Shown here piece after piece: positions 27,145 through 37,400 of a DNA stretch of 64,000 bases (the stretch's first letter is position 1; every line of letters begins with the position of its first letter). This stretch comes from Spongiibacter tropicus DSM 19543 (lineage in GTDB: Bacteria > Pseudomonadota > Gammaproteobacteria > Pseudomonadales > Spongiibacteraceae). The notes under the pieces were generated by a model. It saw only the letters and a list, made by a program, of their open reading frames with translations. It made no database searches and was not told the DNA's origin. The position numbers and the translations under genes are program-made. The DNA lies in the NCBI RefSeq assembly GCF_000420325.1, contig NZ_ATUS01000002.1:1-64000 (forward strand), in the 5' to 3' direction.

Positions 27145-28455
27145 TCAGAAAACGTATTTGGCGCTGAATTGCAGGCGGTTGAGGTCGCCGCTGTCATCGC
27201 CGTTAATGGTGCCTTCAATCTCCTTCTCACCGTAAACCCATTCCCCACCCAGGGTTAACGCCGCAATCGGGGAGTACAGCAGGTTGGCGTGAACACTGCG
27301 ATACGCTTTGGCGGTACCCGCCGGCGCATCGTTGGGGTTATCCGTTTCAGAAGCAGAAAGCACAAAGCTGCTGCGCCATTTGGGCGCCCAGAAATGGCGA
27401 TACGCCACATAGCCGCCCACGGTATCCAGCAGCTCGATATCGCCGTTGCTTTCGATAAATCCGTCGCGATAGCTTTGCAGGCCAAGGTAGCGGCCGAGCG
27501 CGTTACCCGCGTTCAATTGGGCTTTCACATCGTCCTGACCCAGTTGCCATTTGGCGGCCAGACTGAGGGCATAGCCCATCTCGCTCTCATCACCCTCAAT
27601 GGGCTGCGCGAGGTTGTTCGTGAAGTTTTCCTTGTAAGCGACTTCGCGCAGCATAAAGGCGGCGCTGTAGCTCATATTCCCGGCTTTACCGTTATAGCGG
27701 GCCACCAGATCAGGCAGGCTGTTGTTGTCAAAATCACCGCCGCCCGTCGCACCGCTGGCGCCGCCGTTCAAGCCGCTGGAGGGGTTTTCAATGGCCAACA
27801 TCACCGAGTTGCCGTTGCCCACACCATGGGTCCAGCGTAGCTGCGCCTGACGCTCAAAGGCGGTGCCGACTGGGCCAACAAAATCCAGGGTCTCAGGGAG
27901 GGTGCCCACATTGAAGAAGGTGCTCCAGCTTTGACCCGCAAGCAGAGAGCTGTTGTCGTCGTATTGCCAGTTCACATAGGCGTGGCGAATACGGTTCACC
28001 GACGAGTTACTGATACGCTCGTCGCCAATCTGGTTAACACCGAAGTCCATCTCAATATGGGTAGAAATCACCCCGGCGTCGGTTTGCGTGGAGGTTTTAA
28101 ACCAAATACGGGAATGCTTAGCCTGCATATCAAAGTGCGCATCACCGCTTTCACCGCCGACGGGAATCACCGACGGCACTAAAAAGTCATCGCCTACTGA
28201 CGAGGTCGCGCGCTCACCGCCGCTGTATTGACTGACCATGGCATCCAGTTTGACGTAGCCACCAAAGCTGTATTGGGTATTTCCCTTGGTGCCGGTAACC
28301 GCAGCGGCTTCTTTTTCCGCCAGTGCCGTTTCCAGACGCGCAACGCGCTCCTCTAGGGTTTCTGCAGACACGGAGGCCGCCGCCACAGCAAGAGGCAGCA
28401 CCGCCAATGACGGCAGCAGTCGAGACGATAAGCGATGATTATTATTGCTTTGCAT
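27145..28455 (-). CDS. DcaP-type trimeric outer-membrane porin
   Basis: A 436-residue porin. It has a signal peptide (cleavage near VSA-ET, about 31), then a short coiled coil (TLEERVARLETALAEKEAA) as in DcaP, then a beta-barrel starting YSFGGYVKLDAM and ending in LQFSAKYVF with terminal Phe. DcaP proteins carry dicarboxylates and other small organic acids across the outer membrane. Divergent from acs and followed by the symporter pair, it is the likely outer-membrane entry for the acetate module. RBS GGGAGAACC precedes the ATG. A paired palindromic motif lies in the shared region with acs. Confidence 0.87.
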   Translation of the reverse strand: MQSNNNHRLSSRLLPSLAVLPLAVAAASVSAETLEERVARLETALAEKEAAAVTGTKGNTQYSFGGYVKLDAMVSQYSGGERATSSVGDDFLVPSVIPVGGESGDAHFDMQAKHSRIWFKTSTQTDAGVISTHIEMDFGVNQIGDERISNSSVNRIRHAYVNWQYDDNSSLLAGQSWSTFFNVGTLPETLDFVGPVGTAFERQAQLRWTHGVGNGNSVMLAIENPSSGLNGGASGATGGGDFDNNSLPDLVARYNGKAGNMSYSAAFMLREVAYKENFTNNLAQPIEGDESEMGYALSLAAKWQLGQDDVKAQLNAGNALGRYLGLQSYRDGFIESNGDIELLDTVGGYVAYRHFWAPKWRSSFVLSASETDNPNDAPAGTAKAYRSVHANLLYSPIAALTLGGEWVYGEKEIEGTINGDDSGDLNRLQFSAKYVF

Positions 28456-28530
28456 GAGAGGTTCTCCCGGTTTGTTTTTATCGTGTTACCAGGAGTTATA
28501 GGCGTCATTGAAAAGCCTGAGTATTAGCCA

Positions 28531-28582
28531 TTAGTCAAACATAGACTAAAGTCTATATTGGTCTGCGCTCGACCAAGGTCTA
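28531..28582. promoter_or_regulatory. Candidate CrbR sites between dcaP and acs
   Basis: Two similar sites are visible: GACTAAAGTCTA (28544-28555) and GACCAAGGTCTA (28571-28582), consensus GACYAARGTCTA, starting 27 bases apart. The first is the core of the near-palindrome TAGACT-AA-AGTCTA. A further half, TTAGTC at 28531-28536, is inverted relative to GACTAA. Position between acs and the divergent porin, with a LuxR-type CrbR regulator after acs, makes CrbR the natural candidate binder. This is inference. Confidence 0.5.
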
Positions 28583-28659
28583 ATGGCGCAATTCGGCATC
28601 GCGACCAATACTGTTCACCATCATAACAGTGCTTAGGACAACACGCCGAGGAACATGCC

Positions 28660-30621
28660 ATGAGCGAGCAACGCTACCCGATCAAGGATTCCATCCGCAA
28701 GCAGGCGCATATTTCCGCCGAGCAATACCAAGCCATGTATCAGCGCTCCATCAATGAGCCAGACCAGTTTTGGTCGGAAATGGCCGAGCGCATTACCTGG
28801 CACAAGACACCGGAACAAATTAAAGATTGCAGCTTCGCACAGGACGATCTGCACATTAAGTGGTTTGAAGACGGCGTATTGAACGCCTCTGAGAACTGCC
28901 TGGATCGACACCTGGAGAGCCGTGGAGATAAAGCCGCGTTAATCTGGGAAGCCGATGAAGAAGGCCAAGCCTCACGACAGTTCACCTATAAAGAACTGCA
29001 TCAGGAAGTCTGCAAGCTGGCCAATGGCCTGAAGTCACTGGGGGTGGGTAAAGGTGATGTTGTCACCCTGTATATGCCCATGGTGCCCGAAGCCATTTTC
29101 GCCATGCTTGCCTGCGCCCGTATCGGCGCTGTTCACTCTGTCGTATTCGCCGGCTTCTCGCCGGAAGCCCTGGCCGGACGGATCACCGACGGCAATTCGC
29201 CGCTGGTCATCACCGCTGACGAGGGTCGCCGCGGCGGGCGGACTGTTCCGCTCAAAAAGAACGTGGACGAAGCGTTGGAGCTCTGTGAACCTCAGTGCGT
29301 TAAGAAAGTACTGGTGCTCACGCACACCGGCGCCGACATTCACTGGCGCGGCAACCGCGACGTGGAGTACAACAGCCTGGTTGGCAGCCAGTCTCCGGTG
29401 TGTCCGCCGGAGCCGATGGGCGCCGAAGATCCGCTGTTCCTGCTGTACACCTCTGGGTCTACCGGCAAGCCCAAAGGCGCCGTGCATACGACCGGCGGCT
29501 ATCTGGTCTATACCTCGCTGAGCCACTACACCGTTTTCGACTACAAAGAAGACGACATCTACTGGTGTATGGCCGACATCGGCTGGATTACAGGACACAG
29601 TTACGCGGTGTACGGCCCGCTGAGCAACGGCGCCACCTGCATTATGTATGAAGGGATTCCAAACTATCCCGACTGCGGCCGACTGGGACGTATCATCGAC
29701 AAATACCAGGTCAACACGCTGTACACGGCCCCCACCGTGATTCGCGCGATGATGGCCCACCACGACGAAGCCATTGGCAGCAGCAGCCGCGAGTCGCTGC
29801 GCCTGCTCGGCACCGCCGGCGAGCCCATCAACCCCGAAGCCTGGGCGTGGTATCACGACGTCTATGGCGGCGGCCGCTGCCCCGTGCTCGACACCTGGTG
29901 GCAGACTGAAACCGGCGGCATGATGCTCACCCCCATGCCCGGTGCCACCGAGCTGAAGCCCGGCTCAGCCACCCAGCCGTTCTTCGGCGTGCAGCCCGCG
30001 CTGGTCGACAACGACGGCCATATTCTGGAAGGCGCCGCTGAGGGCAATCTGGTCATTATGGATAGCTGGCCCGCGCAAATGCGCACCATTTACGGTGACC
30101 ACCAGCGCTATATCGACACCTACTTCTCGACCTTCAAGGGCTACTACTTCAGCAGCGACGGCGCCCGTCGCGACGCCGATGGCGATTACTGGATTACCGG
30201 CCGCGTCGACGATGTACTGAATGTCTCTGGCCACCGCATGGGCACCGCTGAGCTGGAAAGCGCCTTGATCGCTCACCCCAAAGTGGCCGAAGCCGCCGTG
30301 GTGGGTTTCCCCCACGACATCAAGGGCCAGGGTATTTACATCTACGTCACCCTCGGCGGCGACGAGCAGGGCTGCGAGGCGCTGCTGCAGGAGCTTAAGC
30401 AGTGGCTGCGCCGGGAAATCGGCCCCATCGCGTCGCCCGATGTGATTCAGTGGGCGGATGACCTGCCCAAAACCCGCAGCGGCAAAATCATGCGACGCAT
30501 TCTTCGCAAGATTGCCGCCAATGAATACGACGCTCTCGGTGACATCTCAACGCTTGCCGACCCCAGTGTTGTGGCGCGACTCATCGAAACCCGCCGCGGC
30601 ATCGACGATCGCGTCGCCTGA
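28660..30621 (+). CDS. acs: Acetyl-CoA synthetase
   Basis: A 653-residue AMP-forming ligase that turns acetate, ATP and CoA into acetyl-CoA. The P-loop-like motif [11 protein letters not shown] is near 265, [10 protein letters not shown] near 412 and the hinge/A8 region around [22 protein letters not shown]. The regulatory lysine in PKTRSGK falls at residue 609, the position acetylated in enterobacterial Acs. RBS GAGGAAC lies before the ATG. It is divergent from the DcaP porin and followed by tandem terminators, then the CrbR-like regulator. Together with the symporter it defines the acetate module. Confidence 0.96.
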   Translation: MSEQRYPIKDSIRKQAHISAEQYQAMYQRSINEPDQFWSEMAERITWHKTPEQIKDCSFAQDDLHIKWFEDGVLNASENCLDRHLESRGDKAALIWEADEEGQASRQFTYKELHQEVCKLANGLKSLGVGKGDVVTLYMPMVPEAIFAMLACARIGAVHSVVFAGFSPEALAGRITDGNSPLVITADEGRRGGRTVPLKKNVDEALELCEPQCVKKVLVLTHTGADIHWRGNRDVEYNSLVGSQSPVCPPEPMGAEDPLFLLYTSGSTGKPKGAVHTTGGYLVYTSLSHYTVFDYKEDDIYWCMADIGWITGHSYAVYGPLSNGATCIMYEGIPNYPDCGRLGRIIDKYQVNTLYTAPTVIRAMMAHHDEAIGSSSRESLRLLGTAGEPINPEAWAWYHDVYGGGRCPVLDTWWQTETGGMMLTPMPGATELKPGSATQPFFGVQPALVDNDGHILEGAAEGNLVIMDSWPAQMRTIYGDHQRYIDTYFSTFKGYYFSSDGARRDADGDYWITGRVDDVLNVSGHRMGTAELESALIAHPKVAEAAVVGFPHDIKGQGIYIYVTLGGDEQGCEALLQELKQWLRREIGPIASPDVIQWADDLPKTRSGKIMRRILRKIAANEYDALGDISTLADPSVVARLIETRRGIDDRVA

Positions 30622-30670
30622 TTCCACCCCTGTGGAAGGTGGTGTCGGCCCCGCTCTCCGCCGACGCCAC

Positions 30671-30723
30671 GCCGGGAACCCCGGCTTTTCCTAAGCGCTT
30701 GCCCCGCGATGCGGGGCTTTTTT
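30671..30723 (+). terminator. Tandem terminators after acs
   Basis: Hairpin one is GCCGGG (30671-30676), loop AAC, CCCGGC (30680-30685) and T4. Hairpin two is GCCCCGC (30701-30707), loop GAT, GCGGGGC (30711-30717) and T6. Two consecutive intrinsic terminators isolate acs from the regulator gene 40 bases further on. Confidence 0.88.
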
Positions 30724-30763
30724 ATACTGCTCGTGACTACAACAATAATGCCAACGAGGCCCC

Positions 30764-31417
30764 ATGACTGCACAGCGATTCCTGATCGCCGACGATCACC
30801 CGCTTTTTAGATCGGCGCTTCGCGGCGCACTGATCACCGCCTTCCCCTCCGCCACGATCGATGAAGTCGGTGATATTGAGGCCTTACAACGCCAAGTGTC
30901 GGAAGATGCCGACATCGATCTGCTATTGCTGGATTTGAAAATGCCCGGCGCACAGGGGTTCAGCGCCCTGATCCACCTGCAAGCCCAACACCCCGAGATT
31001 CCGGTCATGGTGGTGTCAGCCTCGGAAAGCGACGATGTGATGTGCCGCGCCATCGACCACGGCGCGAGTGGCTTTCTTCCCAAAAGCAGTTCGCCGGAAC
31101 AGATCAGCACCGCCATTGAACGGGTGCTGGCCGGGCAGCGCTGGCTCCCGGAGAATGTCAGTTATCAAGCCATGCGCAGCAATGAGGAAAAGACGATTGC
31201 CGACGTGGTTGCCAGCCTGACGCCACAGCAATTCCGGGTAGCCAGTTACCTCGTTCAGGGACTGCTCAACAAGCAGATTGCCTGGGAACTGAGCGTTACC
31301 GAAGCCACGGTCAAAGCCCACATCACCGAAATTTTCAGAAAACTCGGTGTGCACTCCCGTACGCAGGCCGTATTACAACTCAGTCAGCTGGATGTGAGCC
31401 CCGAAGTGCTTAACTGA
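30764..31417 (+). CDS. crbR: CrbR/ErdR-like LuxR-family response regulator
   Basis: A 217-residue NarL/FixJ-type regulator. The receiver has Asp10-Asp11, phospho-acceptor Asp57 in LLLLDLKMPG, then VVSASE and a conserved Lys in LPKSS. The C-terminal helix-turn-helix reads LNKQIAWELSVTEATVKAHITEIFRKLGV. Position next to acs and the presence of a symporter-kinase 3 kb away match the CrbS/CrbR (MxtR/ErdR) system that activates acs and acetate-uptake genes in Vibrio and Pseudomonas. The symbol rests on this context plus family resemblance. Start ATG follows ACGAGGCCCC. Confidence 0.8.
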   Translation: MTAQRFLIADDHPLFRSALRGALITAFPSATIDEVGDIEALQRQVSEDADIDLLLLDLKMPGAQGFSALIHLQAQHPEIPVMVVSASESDDVMCRAIDHGASGFLPKSSSPEQISTAIERVLAGQRWLPENVSYQAMRSNEEKTIADVVASLTPQQFRVASYLVQGLLNKQIAWELSVTEATVKAHITEIFRKLGVHSRTQAVLQLSQLDVSPEVLN

Positions 31418-31445
31418 AGGCTCGCCGAATCAATACCGCTCAACA

Positions 31446-31475
31446 AAAAAAGGCCGCGCAAACGCGCGGCCTTTT
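31446..31475. terminator. Bidirectional terminator between crbR and the phosphoesterase
   Basis: GGCCGCG (31452-31458) pairs with CGCGGCC (31465-31471). It is flanked by A-rich sequence on the left (31446-31451) and T4 on the right, so it can end both the plus-strand regulator and the minus-strand phosphoesterase transcripts. Confidence 0.8.
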
Positions 31476-31492
31476 CGTCGTCAGGCGGGCAA

Positions 31493-33475
31493 TTATCGCG
31501 TAATCAGTGCCAGCTCGACATCGCGGTCCAATACGGCCCACCAGGCGCGCTGCGACGCGTCATAGCCCAACAGTTTCTCGTCATCACAGCCATCGGCCAG
31601 ACTCGGGGGCGCCGTATCGAGATAATCCTGACTCCATGCGCCGTCGACAATACAGGCCTCATCACTCAACGCCTGCCACTGATCTGCATCGCGCGTTGCA
31701 AGGATAACCCCGGTCGCCTCCATGCCCTCGGGCATCTGGAATTGAACCGCATAGCGATCCGCCGCGGCGTTAGCAATATTCCAGCTTTGTGTCGCCGTTG
31801 CTGGCAATAACTTCGGAGCCTTGGCACTGCCATCCGGCTGCGAGAACGCCAAGCCCGTATCGACATCCATCTGCTTGAGGCCGCCATAGGCGCCCTGATA
31901 GACACCGGTCTGATTCTGCATGCCGCTGATAATCAGGCGATCGCTGGCAGTGTCGGCAAGCGCCGGTTGCCAGCTCATGGTGACGTGCTCTTTCAAGTCG
32001 ATGGTGGTTTCCGGAATGAGCAGAACATTTTCGTTTTCATCCGGCACCACGCGATAGAGGTTGTTCAGGTTCGGCGTCCAGCTCTCGTGGTACTGGTATA
32101 GCCACTGATATGCGAGCCGTGTCAGATCCATCAGGCTTTCCGCACGAGTGAACCCCGGTACAAATTCCATATCACGGGTCCGGCTGTCAGTACGGTTAAA
32201 GGTGTTATTCACCCCACCCACCAGCTGCGCACTCGACCCGTCATCAGCGAGACAAATGTCAGTGATATATTCCGGCTGGAAAACCAGAACCGACCGCGTC
32301 CCTTCCGGAATAGAGTTAGGATAAATCAGTGTTTCGCAGCGATTCTTGCCACGCGAGAATTTATCCATCAACTGCCAGTCAGCCGTGAATGCCTGATCAG
32401 GCGCATTGCTCGTAGCCTGATGCTCGGCGTAATAGGCGCGATAATCGACACGGTCTCCTTCAAACTGCAGCAATGCCGAGTTCACGTCGAAGTGGTCAGA
32501 ACCGTTACCTTCGCTGAAGGTGGCGTTTTTCTGAGCCACGATGGCCTGCACCAGCTCGCGCTCGCCATAGCGGAACTCATAGCCTTTATAAGACGCGTTA
32601 CCCGCCATAATCTGGGTGTACGCGCCCATTTGATAGTTGCCGCCTGACGGCGTTGAACTCGCAGGAAGCGTCGTCTGCATCGTGGTCGCAGAGACCAGCG
32701 AACGCTGGTACTGGTGCTCATGCCCCTGCACATAAATCACGTCGTGCTCAGAGAAAAACTCGCGGATATCTTTCTGAACACTGAAGACCCAATCGTCGCC
32801 TTTGGTTCCCTCAACGATTTGCTCGCGAGTTTGACCGTATTTCGCCCCGATAAGCCCATCGTGGCTGGCCACCACAATGTGATCAACACGGTCTGCCGTA
32901 TCGGCCACAACATCTTTAATCCAGCTAATCGCCAGTGGCAGGTTGTAGTAGGCCAGACCGATAACCAACACATTATCGCGAACAACATAGTAGTTGACCC
33001 ACTCGTAACCCGGCATATGCACGGCGTCGTCCGGAATGTAGTTGCGCATCGTGGCGATCCATTCCGTGGTGTAGGCATAGTTCATCTCGTGATTTCCCAT
33101 CACCGGCATGAACTCAATACCCTGATCGCGATAGGTATCGGCAACGGATGTCCACTCAGCCCACTCAATCGAGCTGCCTTTATCCGTAAGGTCACCGACG
33201 GCAATAACCATGTCGACACCTTCGTTCGCCTGATGCGCCAACACCGCTTGCATCGGGTGCATGGCAACATGCGCCTGACCCTGTGCGTCAGAGCCACCCT
33301 GAGTGTCTGGCAGAAGGCCGATAACAAAGGGCTCTGCGGGCGTGCTCGTCTCGGGTGGATCACCGGCGGCGTCTCGCTGTGAGTTGTTATTATCGTCATC
33401 TGAGCTACAGGCGCTGATCGCGGCAGCAAGCAGCAAACCGCCTGCAATATTTCGCTTGCGTGGAGAGAAAATCAT
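31493..33475 (-). CDS. Calcineurin-like metallophosphoesterase lipoprotein
   Basis: A 660-residue exported protein with a lipoprotein signal (LLLAAAISAC, Cys23), then a low-complexity Ser/Asp/Asn linker. The metallophosphoesterase core follows: LLPDTQG, VGDLTDKG, MGNHEMN, VASHDG and GHEHQYQRS supply the two-metal ligands. About 300 further residues after the catalytic domain have no recognised motif. It is probably anchored in the outer or inner membrane facing the periplasm or the outside, hydrolysing phosphate esters. The upstream Pho-type promoter suggests induction by phosphate starvation. It interrupts the crbR-to-crbS interval. Confidence 0.82.
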   Translation of the reverse strand: MIFSPRKRNIAGGLLLAAAISACSSDDDNNNSQRDAAGDPPETSTPAEPFVIGLLPDTQGGSDAQGQAHVAMHPMQAVLAHQANEGVDMVIAVGDLTDKGSSIEWAEWTSVADTYRDQGIEFMPVMGNHEMNYAYTTEWIATMRNYIPDDAVHMPGYEWVNYYVVRDNVLVIGLAYYNLPLAISWIKDVVADTADRVDHIVVASHDGLIGAKYGQTREQIVEGTKGDDWVFSVQKDIREFFSEHDVIYVQGHEHQYQRSLVSATTMQTTLPASSTPSGGNYQMGAYTQIMAGNASYKGYEFRYGERELVQAIVAQKNATFSEGNGSDHFDVNSALLQFEGDRVDYRAYYAEHQATSNAPDQAFTADWQLMDKFSRGKNRCETLIYPNSIPEGTRSVLVFQPEYITDICLADDGSSAQLVGGVNNTFNRTDSRTRDMEFVPGFTRAESLMDLTRLAYQWLYQYHESWTPNLNNLYRVVPDENENVLLIPETTIDLKEHVTMSWQPALADTASDRLIISGMQNQTGVYQGAYGGLKQMDVDTGLAFSQPDGSAKAPKLLPATATQSWNIANAAADRYAVQFQMPEGMEATGVILATRDADQWQALSDEACIVDGAWSQDYLDTAPPSLADGCDDEKLLGYDASQRAWWAVLDRDVELALITR

Positions 33476-33542
33476 AATTTAGTCCATTTAACTGAAAGTG
33501 AGGTGCGCTCGAATTTTGCGCTTAGAAGAAAATTTCGCGACC

Positions 33543-33576
33543 ATTACACCGCGCGGTTATGACACTTCAGTTAAAG
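33543..33576 (-). promoter_or_regulatory. Pho-box-type promoter of the metallophosphoesterase
   Basis: On the minus strand CTTTAAC (33576-33570), four bases, then GTGTCAT (33565-33559) match the CTGTCAT-N4-CTGTCAT Pho box at about 10 of 14 positions. Exactly ten bases later comes TGTAAT (33548-33543) as -10, the spacing of PhoB-activated promoters. A further TTGTCAT lies 44 bases upstream, in phase with 11-base repeats. Confidence 0.55.
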
Positions 33577-33669
33577 TTTTCCTGCCTAATGGCGAAGCTT
33601 TTATGACAACAGAGCTATGCTGCAAAATTGCAATAGCCCTTCATGAAAGCGCTGAGAAAATATTGTGAA

Positions 33670-33689
33670 GAGCGCCCCTTAGGGCGCTC
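33670..33689 (-). terminator. Hairpin after the 30-residue peptide gene
   Basis: An eight-base perfect stem (GAGCGCCC at 33670-33677, GGGCGCTC at 33682-33689) has a four-base loop. It starts eight bases after the small gene's stop on the minus strand. The following sequence is U-rich but interrupted, so termination may be partial. Confidence 0.55.
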
Positions 33690-33697
33690 AATGAGTC

Positions 33698-33790
33698 TTA
33701 GTCGGCGCTGTTTTTGCGTTTATCACGCTTCTCTTTGCGCTTGTCTTTCAAACTCTTTTGCGGGGCTTTCTTCGCTTTTTCCCTGGACAT
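33698..33790 (-). CDS. 30-residue lysine/arginine-rich small protein
   Basis: This short frame begins MSREKAKKAPQKSL and ends KNSAD. Fourteen of its 30 residues are Lys or Arg, with no hydrophobic stretch. GGAG lies eight bases before the ATG at 33790; another in-frame ATG six bases earlier is too close to it. A hairpin follows. I know of no named family; the composition resembles small RNA- or ribosome-associated proteins. Evidence for translation is the ribosome site, terminator and an otherwise unexplained gap between two minus-strand genes. Confidence 0.5.
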   Translation of the reverse strand: MSREKAKKAPQKSLKDKRKEKRDKRKNSAD

Positions 33791-33864
33791 ATCCATCACT
33801 CCAAGTGATCCGGGGCAGCCCCTTGCCGCGCCGCTCCACTGGAGCCGCCCCGATTATCATTAAC

Positions 33865-34278
33865 TCAGTTAACTGTTTGCGGCGCAGAGGCAACTGCATT
33901 GGCTAATTCTCCTTTATCGGCGGACTTATAAATGTGGATGACGCGGAAAGAGAGGCGCTGGCGACCCAGAAAAACAAGGCAGTCTTGCCCCTGCTCCAGC
34001 TGGTAAACCGCTCGACCCAGCGGCGAAAACACGGAGAGCGCAGCGTCTGCAGACACCCCCGGCATGACCAGTTTAAAACTCAGTCGCTGACCATCGCTGA
34101 GCGACTCCAGCAATACATGGTCTCCCAGAGACGCACCGGACGAAGGCTGCGCTGCCGCTCTGTCGAGACGACACAACATTGCCAGCAGCTCTACAGGCTG
34201 GCTGAAAAGGCTAAGATCAGAATAGACACGACGCAGCGAACACTGCGACGACTTGAAAAAGACGAACTGCGAGAACAT
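33865..34278 (-). CDS. Rnk-like GreA/GreB C-terminal-domain protein
   Basis: A 137-residue protein. The C-terminal half (LGDHVLLESLSDGQRLSFKLVMPGVSADAALSVFSPLGRAVYQLEQGQ) has the FKBP-like fold signature shared by GreA, GreB and Rnk, notably SPLGRA. The N-terminal half lacks the long coiled coil of GreA and suits Rnk, a protein that binds RNA polymerase. Rnk in E. coli affects nucleoside-diphosphate kinase expression. The ATG at 34278 follows GGGGAGG; an in-frame TTG lies 24 bases earlier. It sits next to the CrbS-like kinase gene, a link of unknown meaning. Confidence 0.75.
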   Translation of the reverse strand: MFSQFVFFKSSQCSLRRVYSDLSLFSQPVELLAMLCRLDRAAAQPSSGASLGDHVLLESLSDGQRLSFKLVMPGVSADAALSVFSPLGRAVYQLEQGQDCLVFLGRQRLSFRVIHIYKSADKGELANAVASAPQTVN

Positions 34279-34315
34279 CTCGACCTCCCCTGTAAGTGAC
34301 AAGAATTTGCCGCTT

Positions 34316-34344
34316 GCCGGAAGGGAGACGCGCTTCCTTCCGGC
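34316..34344 (-). promoter_or_regulatory. Hairpin in the leader of the Rnk-like gene
   Basis: GCCGGAAGG (34316-34324) and CCTTCCGGC (34336-34344) form a perfect nine-base stem with an 11-base loop 38 bases before the start codon. No T-run follows on either strand, so it is not a plain terminator. It may be a leader RNA structure or the 3' end of the crbS transcript. Confidence 0.4.
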
Positions 34345-34488
34345 TTAGGGGAGAAATTTCAGAGGGGCAAATTCAACCTTGCGAAGATGTTTCATTTATG
34401 TGGAAGTCCTCGAATGAGAACCCAGCATAGCCTGCAAAAAATAAAAGGCAAGCCCACAAACAACACCTACTAACGATATTACTGAGCC

Positions 34489-37400
34489 TTACAGCTTAAC
34501 CGCCAGTGTTCTCATCAGCGAACGCAGTGCTGCAGGCTTCACCGGCTTGGCAAGGAAGCGATAGCCCGCCTCTCTGACCCTGTTGCGCAACGCATCATCA
34601 TTGTCTGCGCTGATGACAATGGCTTTCAGTGACTGCTCCCAGTGCACACTAAGCGCATTGAGCAAATCCAGGCCAGTCTCACCATGGTCCAGGTGGTAGT
34701 CCACCAGCACGAGGTCAGGAGGCTCAGGCTGCCGCCATTGGCTTAGCGCTTCACGCAGCGAAGCCACCGCCAGGGTCTGGCATTCCCACTGAGATAACAG
34801 GCTTTGCATACCGGCGCGGATGGCCGCCTCGTTATCCACACAGAGCACGCGCAACCCTGCCAGCTCGGAATGAACGACACTGACAGGCGCCACGCGCTTC
34901 TGACGGCGAGCCGAGGAGATCGGTACATTGATGGTGAATACCGTGCCATGCCCCTCTTGCGTCGTAAACTCCATGGCATGCCCCAACATCGCGCTGATAC
35001 GCCGGACAATCGACAGCCCCAGGCCAAGCCCGCCTTCGGTTTCGCGGTGCGCTGCTTCGGCGGCCCGCTCAAACTCTTCAAAAATACGCTGGCGATCCGC
35101 CTCGGCAATGCCCGGCCCGGTATCGAGTACCTGTATCGCCAGGTACTCTCCCCGGCGCCGACAGCCGAGCAGCACCTTGCCCTCCGGCGTGTAGCGCAGG
35201 GCATTGCCCAACAAATTCTGAATAATCCGCCGCAACAGGTGTTTATCGCTGTACACCCATTCGGAACAGGGCGCCACGCGCAAACGGAGCCCGGTGCGCT
35301 CGGCAATAGCCGAAAACTCGCGCCCCAAGGTATCCAGCAAACCCTGTACCGGAAACTCTTCACGCTTCACCTGCAGGCGGCCGGAATCGAGACGTGAAAT
35401 CTCCCGCAGGGAGGTAATCAAGGTTTCCGCACTCGCCAATGCCTCATCGATATGAGAGACCTCATCGCGCAGACTATCGTTGTCACTGGCGTCCACTTTA
35501 TGCGCCAATGCCGCGGTAAACAGCCTCGCGGCGTTGATGGGCTGCAACAGGTCGTGACTGGCGGATGCCAGGAAGCGGTTCTTACTGGCGTACACTGCGT
35601 TCAACTCTCGTTCAATGCGTGCCCGGGTGGCATTTTCCTCGGCCAGAGAGTCATTCACCGCTTCCAGCTCTGACGTGCGCGCCGCCACGCGCTCTTCCAA
35701 CTGGGCTTTGGCTGACTCCAGCTCATTGAAAATAGCGCGGTACTCACTGATGTCGGTATAGGTGGTGACATAGCCGCCATTCGCCATCGGCGTGCCACAA
35801 ATCTCGACCACCAAGCCATTGGGCAGGTTGCGCTCGAGTCGGTAGGGTTGCGCGCCCTGCAGCAGCGACAGTCGGCGCGTAATCGCGGCATCGATATCGG
35901 CATCGGCATCCTGTAAATAGCCGCGCTCGGCGTTGTACTGATAAATACGGGCTATTGGGCAGCCGACATACAACAGCCGCTCAGGGAAATTAAACAGATC
36001 CACATAACGCTGATTCCAGGCCACCAGATTGAGGTTGGCGTCGACCACACTGATCCCCTGAGGCACGGTTTCCAGAGTGATCTGCAGCAGATCCTGGCCG
36101 AACTGAATCTGCCGAGAGGTATTGCCGATCAGGCTGACAAATTCGTCGATATCCAACGGTCGGCGCTTGGCCAACAGCTCTAAGGTACGGTGGGCCGAGA
36201 CCGCGCCGACAATAGACGCCAGTGATTCTTCGACATCTTTCACGACGAAACGAGGAACCCGGTCGCTTTGCAGCAGGCGGTGACCGAGCCGCTGCTCGAA
36301 TCGCTGCCACATTTTTTCACAGCGACGCTCGCCGAACAGCGGCACCAGCAAGCGGTGCAATTGCCAGGCTTCGACTGACGTCAATTCCAACTCGGCTTCG
36401 CGCTGACGTAACTCCACCCGCACTTCGGTAAAGCTCCGGGCCTGCCGGAGATCGATGCTGCTGAAGCGCGAGCGCCGCGACACCAGAATCATGAGCAGCG
36501 CATTGACGGCAACACTCCAGAACACACCGTGGCTCAGGCTATCCCCGAACTCGAAGCCGAACAGCGCTTCCGGGCGCAGTGCCGTGATCCCCATGGGACC
36601 GCTGACCACCAGAGCGTGCTCCGCACCGAGAATAGCGGGCAGCAGCAGGGTATATGCCCACAGCAGCCCGCCGACCAGCAAACCGGTCACCACACCGCGG
36701 GCGTGAGCCCGGCGCCAGTACAAGGCCGCCACCAACCCAGGCGCCAACTGAGAAGCGGCGGCGAACGACAACAGGCCCAGCGAGGCCAGTCCGCCCCGCG
36801 CACTGAGCTGCTGCTCCAACAGCCAGGCGGCAAATAACACCGCCGCAATGGCAATACGCCTTACCTGCTGCAACCAGCGGGCGTTAATTTCATGCCCCTG
36901 CCGCAGATACTGCCACAGGGGCACCAGCCACTCGTTACACACCATGACCGACAGCGTCACACAGGCCACAATCACCATACCGGTCGCCGCCGACATGCCG
37001 CCCAGCAGGGCCACGACTGCCAGCTCCTGCTTGTCGTGATAAAGCGGCATGGACACCACCAGCATGTCGGCGCTGCCGCCAAAATGCGACAGCGCCTCCT
37101 GGGCAACAATCGAAATCGGCGCGATCATCAGGCAGAACAGCAGCAGATATATCGGGAAAATCCAGCGCGCGAGACGCATGTCGCGGCGGCTGTGATCCTC
37201 AATCACCATCACATGGAACTGGCGGGGAAGACACACAATTGCCGCCATCGCCAGCAGCACCTGTGTCGTAAACTGACTCCAGTCCGGCCACTCACCCAGT
37301 GGCCCCAGAGGAACGGCAACCCCGCTCTTGTAGCTGGACCAGAGCAGGCTGATGGCAAAGGCGCCCACCATGACAAACGCCGCCAGTTTAACGATGGACT

